Of a DNA stretch of 51,745 nucleotides, positions 9,950 to 18,398 are shown one piece after another. The stretch lies in NCBI RefSeq assembly GCF_003987045.1, contig NZ_PIPZ01000006.1:1-51745 (forward strand). The letters are read 5' to 3'. The notes under the pieces are model-generated. The model did not search any database. It was not told where the DNA came from and saw only the letters and a program-made list of their open reading frames with translations. The translations under genes were made by a program, and so were the position numbers. The number at the start of each line of letters is the position of its first letter. Positions within the stretch are counted from its first letter, which is position 1. This stretch comes from Pseudidiomarina marina (GTDB lineage Bacteria; Pseudomonadota; Gammaproteobacteria; Enterobacterales; Alteromonadaceae).

Positions 9950-9958
9950 ATTGTAACA
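9950..9958 (-). promoter_or_regulatory. Candidate spc operon promoter, extended -10
   Basis: Minus strand TGTTACAAT (TGn plus TACAAT) sits about 135 bp upstream of rplN and is followed by TCGCCGCC, the same eight bases that follow the rrn P1 -10. No good -35 is visible, which is tolerable for an extended -10. Downstream the transcript can form a CCCTT/AAGGG hairpin (about 9929-9943). Confidence 0.55.
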
Positions 9959-10035
9959 GATAAAATTTCGAGATGGTAGTGCGATGTAGGAAATAAACTA
10001 AGAAAAGTTTACTTGTTCGTGCTTGCTGATTTCCA

Positions 10036-10080
10036 AACTGCGAATTGGGTCGCAGTTCATATTGCTTAGAGTTATAAGCA
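10036..10080. repeat. Two small perfect inverted repeats
   Basis: AACTGCGA/TCGCAGTT (10036-10043 with 10050-10057, 6-nt loop) and TGCTTA/TAAGCA (10063-10068 with 10075-10080). Both lie between the divergent spc and Mrp operons. No T-run follows, so they are not clear terminators. They could be operators or mRNA/DNA hairpins. Confidence 0.4.
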
Positions 10081-10138
10081 ACGGGACAAATTCTAACAGA
10101 ATAAGGTTATATGTCGAGCGCTTTCACTCTACTTATTT

Positions 10139-10216
10139 ATGAGTTCAGATCGCGCAGAACAAGAGTTAAACCGTCGATATGTCACGTTCGAAGCTGTTGG
10201 CAACCGCTTGAGCTAA
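10139..10216 (+). other. Possible 25-codon small ORF in spc-mrp gap
   Basis: ATG at 10139 opens a 25-residue frame (MSSDRAEQELNRRYVTFEAV and five more residues, then TAA). Its composition is protein-like, though there is no convincing ribosome-binding site. A second frame (10111-10269, 52 codons) has an AAGG motif before its ATG but an unlikely composition. Neither is claimed as a gene; either could be chance or a remnant. Confidence 0.15.
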
Positions 10217-10238
10217 GTGGTAAATTCAATCGTATAAA
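10208..10238 (+). promoter_or_regulatory. Tentative Mrp operon promoter
   Basis: TTGAGC (10208-10213) and TATAAA (10233-10238), 40 bp before the mrpA ATG. The 19-nt spacer is long, so the call is weak. Confidence 0.25.
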
Positions 10239-10277
10239 CCTTGGGAACGATCAACTTTTTGCAATATAAGGATTCCA

Positions 10278-13067
10278 ATGAATCTAGCTATACTCGTTAT
10301 GTTGCCGTTTATCGGTGCGGTATTACCTCTACTGGTGAGTAGCCGACCGCGCTGGGTCATTACGCTCACAACGGCAACAATTACTGCAATAAGCTTCTTT
10401 CTTCTCTTGTTTCTTGCCCCGCAAACGTTGCAAGGGCTAGTTCCAACAACCCATGTCGATTGGTTACCGGCGTTAGGATTGAGTTTCAGCTTTCGTTTAG
10501 ATGGGTTATCGCTACTATTTGCCGGTTTAATCCTCGGCATTGGTCTACTGATCATCACTTATGCTCATTATTATTTAAGTGAGAAAGACGATAGCGGCCG
10601 TTTTTTCGCATGTTTACTATTATTTATGGGCTCGATGTTAGGCATCGTCACCGCAGACAACCTCATTTTACTTTGGTTGTTCTGGGAGCTCACCAGTATT
10701 TCAAGCTTCTTGTTAATCGGTTATTGGTTTCATCAAAGCAATGCACGCCGCGGTGCGCGAATGGCGCTTGCCATCACCGGTGCAGGTGGGCTGGCGTTAC
10801 TTGCCGGTATTCTGTTGATTGGCAATATAGCGGGCAGTTATCAATTAGATGCTGTCTTTGCCGCAGCTGATTCTATCCGCGAGCATTCGCTATATATTCC
10901 CGCTTTACTGCTGGTATTACTCGGCGCGTTTACCAAATCAGCTCAATTCCCATTTCAGTTTTGGCTTCCCCATGCAATGGCAGCACCGACGCCAGTAAGC
11001 GCATACTTACATTCAGCGACTATGGTGAAAGCGGGTATTTTCTTAATGGCTCGCTTATTTCCTGTATTAGGCGGCACACCCGAATGGTTCACGATCGTTA
11101 CGTTAACCGGATTGGCAACAATGCTCTTCGGTGCCTACTTTGCGCTGTTTAAAACGGACCTCAAAGGATTACTGGCATTTTCTACAATTAGTCACCTTGG
11201 ATTAATTACCATGCTACTTGGTTTAGGTAGCGCCGGTGCCTTACTTGCGGCACTGTTCCATATTCTGAACCACGCAACGTTCAAAGCCGGATTGTTCATG
11301 ATTGCCGGCATTGTTGATCATGAAACTGGCAGCCGCGATTTGAGAAAGCTCAGTGGCTTGCGCAAGTTTATGCCATACACCATGGTGCTTGCTCTAATCA
11401 CGTCGGCAGCCATGGCAGGAATTCCACTATTCAATGGCTTTTTGTCAAAAGAAATGTTGTTCGTTGAGTCATATCAACAACACTTGTTCGGCGGTCTATC
11501 TTGGTTAGTTCCAGTATTGGCCACTGCTGGAGCGATGTTGTCGGTGGCTTACTCAATTCGTTTTGTGCACGGCGTGTTCTTCGATAAGGTCGCAGAGAAC
11601 CTACCCAAAACACCACATGAACCACCGTTAATGATGCGCGCTCCAGTTATCATTTTAGCGACGCTGTGTATTGCAGTCGGCGTCGCGCCCATGTTGTTTG
11701 TTTCCGACTTATTACAAACAGCTATAGCGGTAGTCAGCCCTACTTCCATTGACGTTGCTATTTCAATTTGGCATGGCTTTAACCTCGCGCTGTTGATGAG
11801 TATTCTGGCGATCATTGGTGGCGTGGGAATTTATGTCTATCGAGAAGATTTACTGTCGTTTAATCGGCAGTTTGACCACCACGACGCGAAAGAAGTATTC
11901 GCGAAAATTGTTAAGTCGGTGACCAACTTTTGTGATGGACTCATGAATCGAGTCGAAACCGGCTCGCTGCAACGCTACATCGCCGCCCTGCTCATTATAA
12001 CTGTGGTATTTGTGTTACCAGAGTTGTATCAAATAAATCAGTTAACGGGGTCACGCGAGCAACTGCCTGTTAACGCAGTGAGTTTAGCTGGTGCAGTCAT
12101 TACCATTTTGGCCGCGATTGGAACCGCTGCGTTTCACCATCAACGGCTCACCTCGTTAATGATGTTATCCGTGGTTGGCTTGATGGTATCACTTACGTTT
12201 ATCCATTTTTCAGCGCCCGATTTGGCTTTAACCCAATTGGTAGTAGAGGTGGTCAGTATTATCTTGATGATATTGGCACTGTTCTTTATGCCACAACGTA
12301 TCCCGAAAGCGTCAAGTGGTGGCCGTGTCGCTCGAGATATTCTACTTGCGGGATTTGTGGGCGGAATAGTCGGCTCGCTCAACTACGCATTCTTGACTCG
12401 TCCAATGAACAGTATCTCAGACTTTTTCCTTGAGAACTCGGTATCGGGTGGCGGCGGTACGAATGTAGTAAACGTCATTCTCGTCGATTTCCGTGGCTTT
12501 GACACATTAGGCGAAATTACGGTACTCGCCATTGCTGCAGCCGGCATTCATAAGTTACTGAATAACTTACGTCCATTTATGCCATCTAGCGATGTCGATG
12601 GACGACCTTGGCACCGTGTGAAACACCCGCTGTTGGTACAGACTGTTTCGCAAGCAATATTGCCTTTAGCGCTCATGGTGTCGTTCTATATTTTCTTGCG
12701 TGGACACAACTTGCCTGGCGGAGGGTTTATCGCTGGTTTGATTACTGCATCGGCCATGATCCTACAGTACATGGCGAACGGTGTAGACTGGGTCAAACAT
12801 CGATTTAATTACAATTACCAAACCCTAGCGTCAGTTGGCGTTATGATCGCCCTATTCACCGGCGTTGGCAGTTGGTTCTTTGGTCATAACTTTTTGACAT
12901 CGTGGTTCACCCATGTTCATTGGCCGATTGTTGGTGAGTTCGAGTTCGCCACGGCAATTTTGTTTGATCTCGGTGTCTATCTCACCGTTATTGGTGCCAC
13001 TTTGATGATATTGGCCAACTTCGGTCAAATGACTACACGTCACCGTCCAAGACAGGAGAAGCATTAA
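10278..13067 (+). CDS. mrpA: Mrp Na+/H+ antiporter fused subunits A and B
   Basis: Largest subunit of the Mrp (Mnh/Pha) multisubunit cation/proton antiporter in the inner membrane, related to complex I subunit NuoL. The 929 residues correspond to MrpA (about 1-790) with an MrpB-like C-terminal domain (MnhB segment [20 protein letters not shown] onward). The operon is thus of the fused-AB six-gene type. The proton-channel motifs [20 protein letters not shown] and [20 protein letters not shown] are intact. AAGGA precedes the ATG. Its stop overlaps the mrpC start (TAATG). It is likely to support Na+ tolerance and alkaline pH homeostasis. Confidence 0.95.
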   Translation: MNLAILVMLPFIGAVLPLLVSSRPRWVITLTTATITAISFFLLLFLAPQTLQGLVPTTHVDWLPALGLSFSFRLDGLSLLFAGLILGIGLLIITYAHYYLSEKDDSGRFFACLLLFMGSMLGIVTADNLILLWLFWELTSISSFLLIGYWFHQSNARRGARMALAITGAGGLALLAGILLIGNIAGSYQLDAVFAAADSIREHSLYIPALLLVLLGAFTKSAQFPFQFWLPHAMAAPTPVSAYLHSATMVKAGIFLMARLFPVLGGTPEWFTIVTLTGLATMLFGAYFALFKTDLKGLLAFSTISHLGLITMLLGLGSAGALLAALFHILNHATFKAGLFMIAGIVDHETGSRDLRKLSGLRKFMPYTMVLALITSAAMAGIPLFNGFLSKEMLFVESYQQHLFGGLSWLVPVLATAGAMLSVAYSIRFVHGVFFDKVAENLPKTPHEPPLMMRAPVIILATLCIAVGVAPMLFVSDLLQTAIAVVSPTSIDVAISIWHGFNLALLMSILAIIGGVGIYVYREDLLSFNRQFDHHDAKEVFAKIVKSVTNFCDGLMNRVETGSLQRYIAALLIITVVFVLPELYQINQLTGSREQLPVNAVSLAGAVITILAAIGTAAFHHQRLTSLMMLSVVGLMVSLTFIHFSAPDLALTQLVVEVVSIILMILALFFMPQRIPKASSGGRVARDILLAGFVGGIVGSLNYAFLTRPMNSISDFFLENSVSGGGGTNVVNVILVDFRGFDTLGEITVLAIAAAGIHKLLNNLRPFMPSSDVDGRPWHRVKHPLLVQTVSQAILPLALMVSFYIFLRGHNLPGGGFIAGLITASAMILQYMANGVDWVKHRFNYNYQTLASVGVMIALFTGVGSWFFGHNFLTSWFTHVHWPIVGEFEFATAILFDLGVYLTVIGATLMILANFGQMTTRHRPRQEKH

Positions 13068-13411
13068 TGGAAGCCTTATATGCAGTTACCGTAGGCATGC
13101 TAACTGCCTGCAGTATTTATCTGATTCTTCGCGGTCGCTCGTTTCCTATCGTCATTGGCATTACGATGCTGTCTTACGCCGTGAATTTATTTCTATTCTC
13201 GACTGGCCGACTGGTATTGAACCAATTACCAATTATTGGAAATCAATCGGAATATACCGACCCATTACCGCAAGCTTTAGTTCTTACTGCAATTGTTATC
13301 GGCTTTGCCATGACCGCTTATTCAATTATTTTAGCGGTGCGAGTGCGAGGCGAGCTTGGTACGGATGAAGTCAACGAACCCAATCAAAATGATGGGGAGG
13401 CGCAGCGCTAA
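13067..13411 (+). CDS. mrpC: Mrp antiporter subunit C
   Basis: A 114-residue NuoK-like membrane subunit with three predicted helices (VTVGMLTACSIYLILRGRSF; FPIVIGITMLSYAVNLFLFS; ALVLTAIVIGFAMTAYSIIL). It overlaps mrpA and mrpD by one base each (TAATG), which indicates translational coupling. The acidic/polar tail is short. Confidence 0.95.
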   Translation: MEALYAVTVGMLTACSIYLILRGRSFPIVIGITMLSYAVNLFLFSTGRLVLNQLPIIGNQSEYTDPLPQALVLTAIVIGFAMTAYSIILAVRVRGELGTDEVNEPNQNDGEAQR

Positions 13412-14928
13412 TGTTAAGCCAGCACTTGGTCATACTTCCCTTACTTATTCCAATGCTTGCCGCCTTGTTGCAACTGTTGCCTTGGGGCGATGAACCGCAG
13501 CGCTACCGCCGAGCAATTGGAATGACTTCATGTGTCGCATTGATAGCGGTGGCTATATTACTGCTATTACAGTCGCAGCACGGTCCTAGTGTTTACGCAT
13601 TAGGAAGTTGGCAGGCACCGTACGGTATTGTCATCGTGGCCGACAAACTGTCTGCCCTCATGGTGTTATTAACCGCATTATTAGCGCTCCCGGTACTTTG
13701 GTATGCGTGCTACGGAGAAGATAATCTTGGTTCGCATTTCCAAGCACTATTTCAATTCCAGCTGCTTGGTATTCTCGGCGCATTTCTGACCGGCGACTTA
13801 TTTAACTTATTCGTATTCTTCGAAATTTTGTTGATATCAAGCTATGCACTTTTAATGCACGGTGGTGGGAAGCAAAAACTTCGAGCGACTTTGCACTACG
13901 TGCTACTGAATCTAACTGGTTCGGCAATATTTTTGATCGCACTTGGCGTTATTTATGGCATTACTGGCACGTTAAACATGGCCGATCTCGCCCATAAAGT
14001 CGCAAGCCTGCAAGCAGACGATGCGCACATTGCTCGAGTTGGTGGGTTGCTGTTATTGATTGTTTTCGCACTTAAAGCAGCTCTATTACCACTGTATTTT
14101 TGGTTACCACAAGCTTATGCAATGACAACAGGAACTGTGGCCGCGTTATTTGCCATCATGACAAAAGTCGGTATTTACGCAATTATTCGCGTTTTCACCC
14201 TGATCTTTGGCGATGATTCTGGTGCCGCCGCATTATTAGGTTACGAATGGCTTTGGTGGTTAGGTCTCGGTACTCTCGCCATTGGGGCTCTTGGCGTTAT
14301 AGGTAGTCGTGATTTGCGTTTAGTCATCGCCTATCTCGTTGTAATTTCAGTTGGAACAATGCTAACCACATTTAGCATGAATTCTGAACGCTCTATTACT
14401 GCCGTGATGTACTACATGTTGCACTCAACCTTTATCACAGCAGCCCTATTTTTGATTGTTGATGTGGTTGCCAAACAACGCGGCAAAACGGCATCGCGAA
14501 TAGTTAAAGGACGTAAAATGGCACAACACGCCATTTTAGGTATGATGTTCTTCGCTGCCGCGATTGCGATTATCGGTATGCCACCATTTTCCGGATTCAT
14601 CGGAAAATTATTTATCCTTGAAGCGGCAAGAACTGGAGCTCAAGTAGCACTGCTGTGGCCACTAGTTCTTGGCAGTACTTTTTTGGTGATGATTTCATTA
14701 TCACGAGCTGGTAGCCGCATGTTCTGGCATACCTTCGATGGTAAACCTGGAGACGTCAGCCACCCAACCGGGCAGTTAGTCGCCATTGGATTATTGCTGT
14801 TAGCCATTATTGGATTAACTATTTTCGCGGGAAGTATTAGTACGTTCATTAATGGTATCGCATATGACGTGATGCACCCTGCTTCGTACATTGAAGCCGT
14901 GTTAGGAGAGGGGTATTCCAATGAATAA
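13411..14928 (+). CDS. mrpD: Mrp antiporter subunit D
   Basis: A 505-residue proton-translocating membrane subunit homologous to NuoM/N. The conserved helix with FVFFEILLISSYALLMHGG contains the key Glu. The lysine helix ALKAALLPLYFWLPQAYAMT follows, and GMPPFSGFIGKLFILEAA is near residue 390. It starts one base into the mrpC stop and overlaps mrpE by 8 bp. Confidence 0.95.
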   Translation: MLSQHLVILPLLIPMLAALLQLLPWGDEPQRYRRAIGMTSCVALIAVAILLLLQSQHGPSVYALGSWQAPYGIVIVADKLSALMVLLTALLALPVLWYACYGEDNLGSHFQALFQFQLLGILGAFLTGDLFNLFVFFEILLISSYALLMHGGGKQKLRATLHYVLLNLTGSAIFLIALGVIYGITGTLNMADLAHKVASLQADDAHIARVGGLLLLIVFALKAALLPLYFWLPQAYAMTTGTVAALFAIMTKVGIYAIIRVFTLIFGDDSGAAALLGYEWLWWLGLGTLAIGALGVIGSRDLRLVIAYLVVISVGTMLTTFSMNSERSITAVMYYMLHSTFITAALFLIVDVVAKQRGKTASRIVKGRKMAQHAILGMMFFAAAIAIIGMPPFSGFIGKLFILEAARTGAQVALLWPLVLGSTFLVMISLSRAGSRMFWHTFDGKPGDVSHPTGQLVAIGLLLLAIIGLTIFAGSISTFINGIAYDVMHPASYIEAVLGEGYSNE

Positions 14929-15409
14929 AATTTTACCTGCGCCGTTTCTCAGCCTGTTTCTGCTGGTTTTCTGGTTACTGCTGCAAAACACGATTACACC
15001 TGGCTTGGTTGTGCTTGGTGCGATTCTAGCCGTGGCAATTCCCCTTTATACGAACCGTGGGCGAGATTTTCCAGCAACCATTCGTAAACCGTTCAAGGCA
15101 ATTGAATATTTCTTTTTGCTCTTGGTCGATATACTGATTTCTAACTTGAACATTGCGGCGATTATTTTGATGCCTTCGCGTCGCATCAAGCCGGCTCTAA
15201 TTGAATACCCGTTGGACATTGTTGGTGAAGTACCAATCACGGTTCTGGCCAGCACAATAAGCTTAACACCGGGTACAATTACCGCGGAAATTCGTCGCGA
15301 TGGTCGTGCACTGATGATTCATGCACTCAATGTTGATGATCATGAAAAATTGATAGCATCAATTAAGCAACGCTACGAAATGCGTCTAAAGGAGATTTTC
15401 AAATGTTAG
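14921..15409 (+). CDS. mrpE: Mrp antiporter subunit E
   Basis: A 162-residue membrane subunit with two N-terminal helices (FLSLFLLVFWLLLQNTITPG) and a cytoplasmic domain with the MnhE signature VLASTISLTPGTITAEIR (about 111-128). Overlaps of 8 bp with mrpD and 7 bp with mrpF place it in one tightly coupled transcript. Confidence 0.94.
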   Translation: MNKILPAPFLSLFLLVFWLLLQNTITPGLVVLGAILAVAIPLYTNRGRDFPATIRKPFKAIEYFFLLLVDILISNLNIAAIILMPSRRIKPALIEYPLDIVGEVPITVLASTISLTPGTITAEIRRDGRALMIHALNVDDHEKLIASIKQRYEMRLKEIFKC

Positions 15410-15672
15410 TTTTCGCCGTTCAATTCGCCTTTGTCGCCTTTAGCGTGGCTTTGTTGCTGAACTTATGGCGACTATTTCGTGGGCCAGACTTACCTGATCG
15501 CATACTCGCGTTAGATACAATTTATATTAATTCACTTGCGCTATTGGTGTTGTTTGGTATCTGGCACGGCACCGCTTTTTATTTCGAAGCTGCACTTTTA
15601 ATCGCCATGTTAGGTTTTATTGGCACGGTAGCGGCGGCAAAATTCTTGCTTCGCGGCGACATCATTGAATAG
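15403..15672 (+). CDS. mrpF: Mrp antiporter subunit F
   Basis: An 89-residue three-helix subunit with the family signature RLFRGPDLPDRILALDTIYI (about 26-45). It overlaps mrpE by 7 bp, and mrpG follows after 10 bp. Confidence 0.94.
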   Translation: MLVFAVQFAFVAFSVALLLNLWRLFRGPDLPDRILALDTIYINSLALLVLFGIWHGTAFYFEAALLIAMLGFIGTVAAAKFLLRGDIIE

Positions 15673-15682
15673 GGCATAACAT

Positions 15683-16048
15683 ATGAATATGACAGAACTC
15701 CCTGGCTGGGCAGATTGGTTGGTTTCAAGTCTGATCATTATAGGCGCCCTCTTTGCCTTGATAGGCTCGGTAGGCCTTGCGCGCTTACCTGATTTTATGG
15801 CGCGTTTACATGCACCAACCAAAAGCACAACATTAGGTGTTGGTGGTGTTATTCTCGGTTCTATTGTTTATTTTTCTGTCACTGCCACGTTCTCTTGGCA
15901 TGAATTATTAATCACCATTTTCTTATTCTTAACCGCTCCCATTAGTGCGCATTTGCTTGCCAAAGCCGGTCTTCATCTTGAATTAAAGCGTGTTGAAAAT
16001 ACACGTGACCTGCGCGCACAACCTAATCAATATTCTGATGAAGATTGA
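15683..16048 (+). CDS. mrpG: Mrp antiporter subunit G
   Basis: A 121-residue three-helix subunit with the MnhG segment GLARLPDFMARLHAPTKSTT (about 30-49) and TAPISAHLLAKAG near the end. It is the last gene of the operon. Its final 22 bp overlap, on the opposite strand, the end of the last gene of the Tad operon, so no terminator separates the two convergent units. Confidence 0.94.
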   Translation: MNMTELPGWADWLVSSLIIIGALFALIGSVGLARLPDFMARLHAPTKSTTLGVGGVILGSIVYFSVTATFSWHELLITIFLFLTAPISAHLLAKAGLHLELKRVENTRDLRAQPNQYSDED

Positions 16049-16764
16049 TATGGAGTCGGACCTTCTGGTTCAGATTCCATGTGCGCTGCAAGCTTACTAT
16101 ATTGTTGATTGATTTCGTTAAGTAACTTAGTCAATTCGTCAACCCGCAACGGGTTTGGAGCAATTTTATCAACCGTCACATGGCTATCGATGGCTAGCCA
16201 CGCCATCGTTGCTGTTGTCGTTCGTAATCGATCCGGTTCACTCGGTGTTTTCACCTCGGCTTCTCGCACATAAACATCTCGAGCGCGAACTATATTGTGA
16301 CTATCTAGAGAAAGATTTGACGCCATGGTTGAGCTTTCGAAACGATAAATACCTTCAACTTCATTCAGTGGCGTCGACATCCCCATTACCGCATCAATTT
16401 GATCTTCGGATAGTTCAACATGCGGATGACTTAACCCATTTCTCAATAACTCGATTTGTGTGGCGTTTAATTGCGTCCAGCTTAATCTGAAGCAGTTTTG
16501 CTCTGCAAACCCGGATAAGAAATCCGGTGCGGGTGTCAGATCAAACGTTAGAGCTAATTCGGTAAGTGATTGTGGCCACACATCGAACTTCCGATAATAA
16601 TGGGCCGCCGCTTGTTGCCAAAACCACCAGACTGAGTGTTCATATCGCAACTTTTCAAGCTCGACAACTTGCTTACTAGGAGGTAACGGCATCATCGCGG
16701 CAGCGACAATAAGTACGATGGCAACAAATAGAGGAGTAAATAATCCCGCTTGTCTAACGCTCAA
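16027..16764 (-). CDS. Membrane-anchored protein at end of Tad operon, unknown
   Basis: I do not recognise this 245-residue protein. A single hydrophobic segment at residues 8-27 (LFTPLFVAIVLIVAAAMMPL) after a short basic start suggests an inner-membrane anchor with the rest periplasmic. An amphipathic stretch EKLRYEHSVWWFWQQAAAHY follows, and the tail is Ser/Pro/Glu-rich. The start is TTG at 16764, supported by GGAGAG five bases upstream and a 11-bp overlap with the TPR gene stop. It is the last gene of the pilus operon, so a role as a pilus accessory or minor pseudopilin is possible but not shown. Confidence 0.7.
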   Translation of the reverse strand: MSVRQAGLFTPLFVAIVLIVAAAMMPLPPSKQVVELEKLRYEHSVWWFWQQAAAHYYRKFDVWPQSLTELALTFDLTPAPDFLSGFAEQNCFRLSWTQLNATQIELLRNGLSHPHVELSEDQIDAVMGMSTPLNEVEGIYRFESSTMASNLSLDSHNIVRARDVYVREAEVKTPSEPDRLRTTTATMAWLAIDSHVTVDKIAPNPLRVDELTKLLNEINQQYSKLAAHMESEPEGPTPYQSSSEY

Positions 16765-17239
16765 TGCTGCTCTCCAGAATCAAACTGGATACACCATGCA
16801 GATGAGCAAGCTCCTGCAACAGCAATCGATAATTCGCATTGAAAGTTACATTGCTCTCATTGGGCTCCAAATAAGGTAATCCCGTTATTAGTAACTCGGT
16901 TGCTTGGCGCAGTTTGACAGCAGCTAGATTATGCCAAATTTGAGGTTGCTCAGCGCGCAGCGACAAACATTTTTGGTAGGCGTTATCGGCCGCTCGGTAG
17001 CTATTTAATCGATAGTAAACGTGCCCTAACAAACACCAACTTTCGCGGTGATTTGGCTGCGCTTTAATGACTTTTTGCAGAAAACCCTCTGCGGTATGCA
17101 AATCACCTTGCTGGTAGACATCGCTCGCGATTGAATAGTGTTGTTCAACCGAAGAAAAGTTCACATCGTTTGTGGTTTTGCAGCCACTCGTAAGTATGAC
17201 CAAGGCGAGTAGGATAAACAGATAGGAGTAGTTAGTCAT
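16754..17239 (-). CDS. TPR lipoprotein, TadD-like
   Basis: 161 residues with a lipoprotein signal peptide (LALVILTSGC, lipid Cys20) and tetratricopeptide-like helices: SVEQHYSIASDVYQQGDLHT, then HRESWCLLGHVYYRLNSYRA, then PQIWHNLAAVKLRQ. In Tad systems the TPR lipoprotein TadD helps secretin assembly or localisation. The same role is inferred from position. It overlaps the DUF192 gene by 8 bp and the downstream gene by 11 bp. The C-terminal 45 residues are not TPR-like. Confidence 0.75.
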   Translation of the reverse strand: MTNYSYLFILLALVILTSGCKTTNDVNFSSVEQHYSIASDVYQQGDLHTAEGFLQKVIKAQPNHRESWCLLGHVYYRLNSYRAADNAYQKCLSLRAEQPQIWHNLAAVKLRQATELLITGLPYLEPNESNVTFNANYRLLLQELAHLHGVSSLILESSIER

Positions 17240-17600
17240 AAACCGGCTCCTTTACACAGAACTTGAGTGTTTGACCTTGCCAAAATTCTAAAGGAAGTGG
17301 ACATCCGGCTTCACACTCAATGATGGAGTCAACACCTGTCAGTCGCACCACATTAGCGGGTTGAACATTGCGCACTACTTTCACTATTTTAAGTTGCTTA
17401 TCCAATCCTATTACATCGATCGCAAAACGCATTCCCCAGGTATGAATAGCGCTACACCGAGGAAACCAAAATGCTCGTTGGGGTGATGCAACTCGCAGAT
17501 AAAGCATTCCTACCAGACGCTGGGGGAAATACTCCATCACTTTGACATCACGCCAAATGCAGCGACCACTCGAATTAAGATAGAAACATCCCTGTTTCAT
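17232..17600 (-). CDS. DUF192 family protein in Tad operon
   Basis: 122 residues from the ATG at 17600, which has a GGAGGAG site 5 bp upstream and an ATGA overlap with the preceding gene. The frame stays open 24 codons further upstream, but that part lies inside tadC. The DUF192 core is visible as RLVGMLYLR and FWFPRCSAIHTWGMRFAIDV (about residues 47-75), with VVRNVQPANVVRL and ECEAG afterwards. DUF192 proteins are small beta-rich domains of unknown function. It has no signal peptide, so it should be cytoplasmic. Confidence 0.8.
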   Translation of the reverse strand: MKQGCFYLNSSGRCIWRDVKVMEYFPQRLVGMLYLRVASPQRAFWFPRCSAIHTWGMRFAIDVIGLDKQLKIVKVVRNVQPANVVRLTGVDSIIECEAGCPLPLEFWQGQTLKFCVKEPVYD

Positions 17601-18331
17601 ATAACTCCTCCTTGGGTAAACCCGATAAACACCGGACCTAGTATCAGCAACATGGTTACGGGAAAAAAACAAAAGATAAGGGGTAACATTAATTTGACTG
17701 AAACTTCTTGCGCACGCTTTTCAGCTTCTAACAACTGTTGTTGGCGGAACTGATTCGCTTGCACTTTTAAAGTATTCGCTAATGCACCGCCGGTTTGGTG
17801 CGCTTGTAACACAGCGCCAGCAAATAAGCTGATCCACGGGTGGGGTATGCGATGAGACAATCCATCAACAGCTTGATGCAGCGAATAACCACTTTGCTGC
17901 AGCCGGTGAAGCCTTGAAATTTCGGTGGCGGCAGACAAATCATTCGGGATGTTTTGCAGCGCATGGAGTGCGGCTCGAAACGATAATCCGGAGTGCATCA
18001 ACATGGCAACCATATCAAGCGCACTAGGCCACTGCCTTAACACTTTTTTCAGATAGACTTGTCGTCGGTTACGGCGTTCAATCACCACAATGGCTAGCGG
18101 CAAAAGAACACTGAGTTTTATCAACGAACCAATTGGCAAACTCACAATGAGTAAAATCGTCAGAACGACGAGAATACGATGGAGTAACCATTCAGAAGGG
18201 CTTTGTTCGGGAACTGACTGCTGCGCCAACCTAGTAATCGTCGAGGTTAAGTTTTCGGGCAATGCGTTAAGTAACGCATTGAGCCCTCGTTTCAGCAGGC
18301 TGACTTTCATTGCAAAGACCAATAACGCCAA
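17597..18331 (-). CDS. tadC: Tad pilus inner-membrane protein TadC-like
   Basis: T2SSF-family platform protein that pairs with TadB. The 244 residues from a TTG start contain LTILLIVSLPIGSLIKLSVL, the cytoplasmic T2SSF domain (about 85-205, with MLMHSGLSFRAALHALQNIP and QAHQTGGALANTLKVQANQF) and a final helix LMLPLIFCFFPVTMLLILGP. No good ribosome-binding site precedes the TTG, and the first membrane helix usual for TadC is missing. That helix appears in another frame just upstream (18267-18398), so the gene may carry a frameshift. Confidence 0.8.
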   Translation of the reverse strand: MALLVFAMKVSLLKRGLNALLNALPENLTSTITRLAQQSVPEQSPSEWLLHRILVVLTILLIVSLPIGSLIKLSVLLPLAIVVIERRNRRQVYLKKVLRQWPSALDMVAMLMHSGLSFRAALHALQNIPNDLSAATEISRLHRLQQSGYSLHQAVDGLSHRIPHPWISLFAGAVLQAHQTGGALANTLKVQANQFRQQQLLEAEKRAQEVSVKLMLPLIFCFFPVTMLLILGPVFIGFTQGGVI

Positions 18332-18398
18332 TCCATAAGGCCGAAATGGTCACGCTGGTCACCATTAAAACCACCCACATTAAATTATCAATTGGCAT
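18267..18398 (-). other. 43-codon frame encoding possible lost TadC N-terminus
   Basis: An ATG at 18398, overlapping the tadB stop, opens a frame starting MPIDNLMWVVLMVTSVTISA and continuing LWIGVIGL. This is a good membrane helix. It then runs into a polar tail and stops at 18267. The tadC frame takes over with basic cytoplasmic sequence (MKVSLLKRGLNAL) at the same point. A one-base change near 18318 would join them into one protein of about 266 residues. Confidence 0.45.

Noticed and set aside
10111-10269. 52-codon frame with AAGG before its ATG
   Set aside because: The product has no family features and a Cys/Arg-rich composition. Kept only as a note beside the shorter frame at 10139.
10226-10558. 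110-codon minus-strand frame over the mrpA start
   Set aside because: It overlaps the well-supported start of mrpA on the other strand. Its composition mirrors hydrophobic codons of mrpA.
17601-17672. N-terminal 24-residue extension of the DUF192 protein
   Set aside because: It is basic, unlike the family, and lies inside tadC. The ATG at 17600 has a strong GGAGGAG site.
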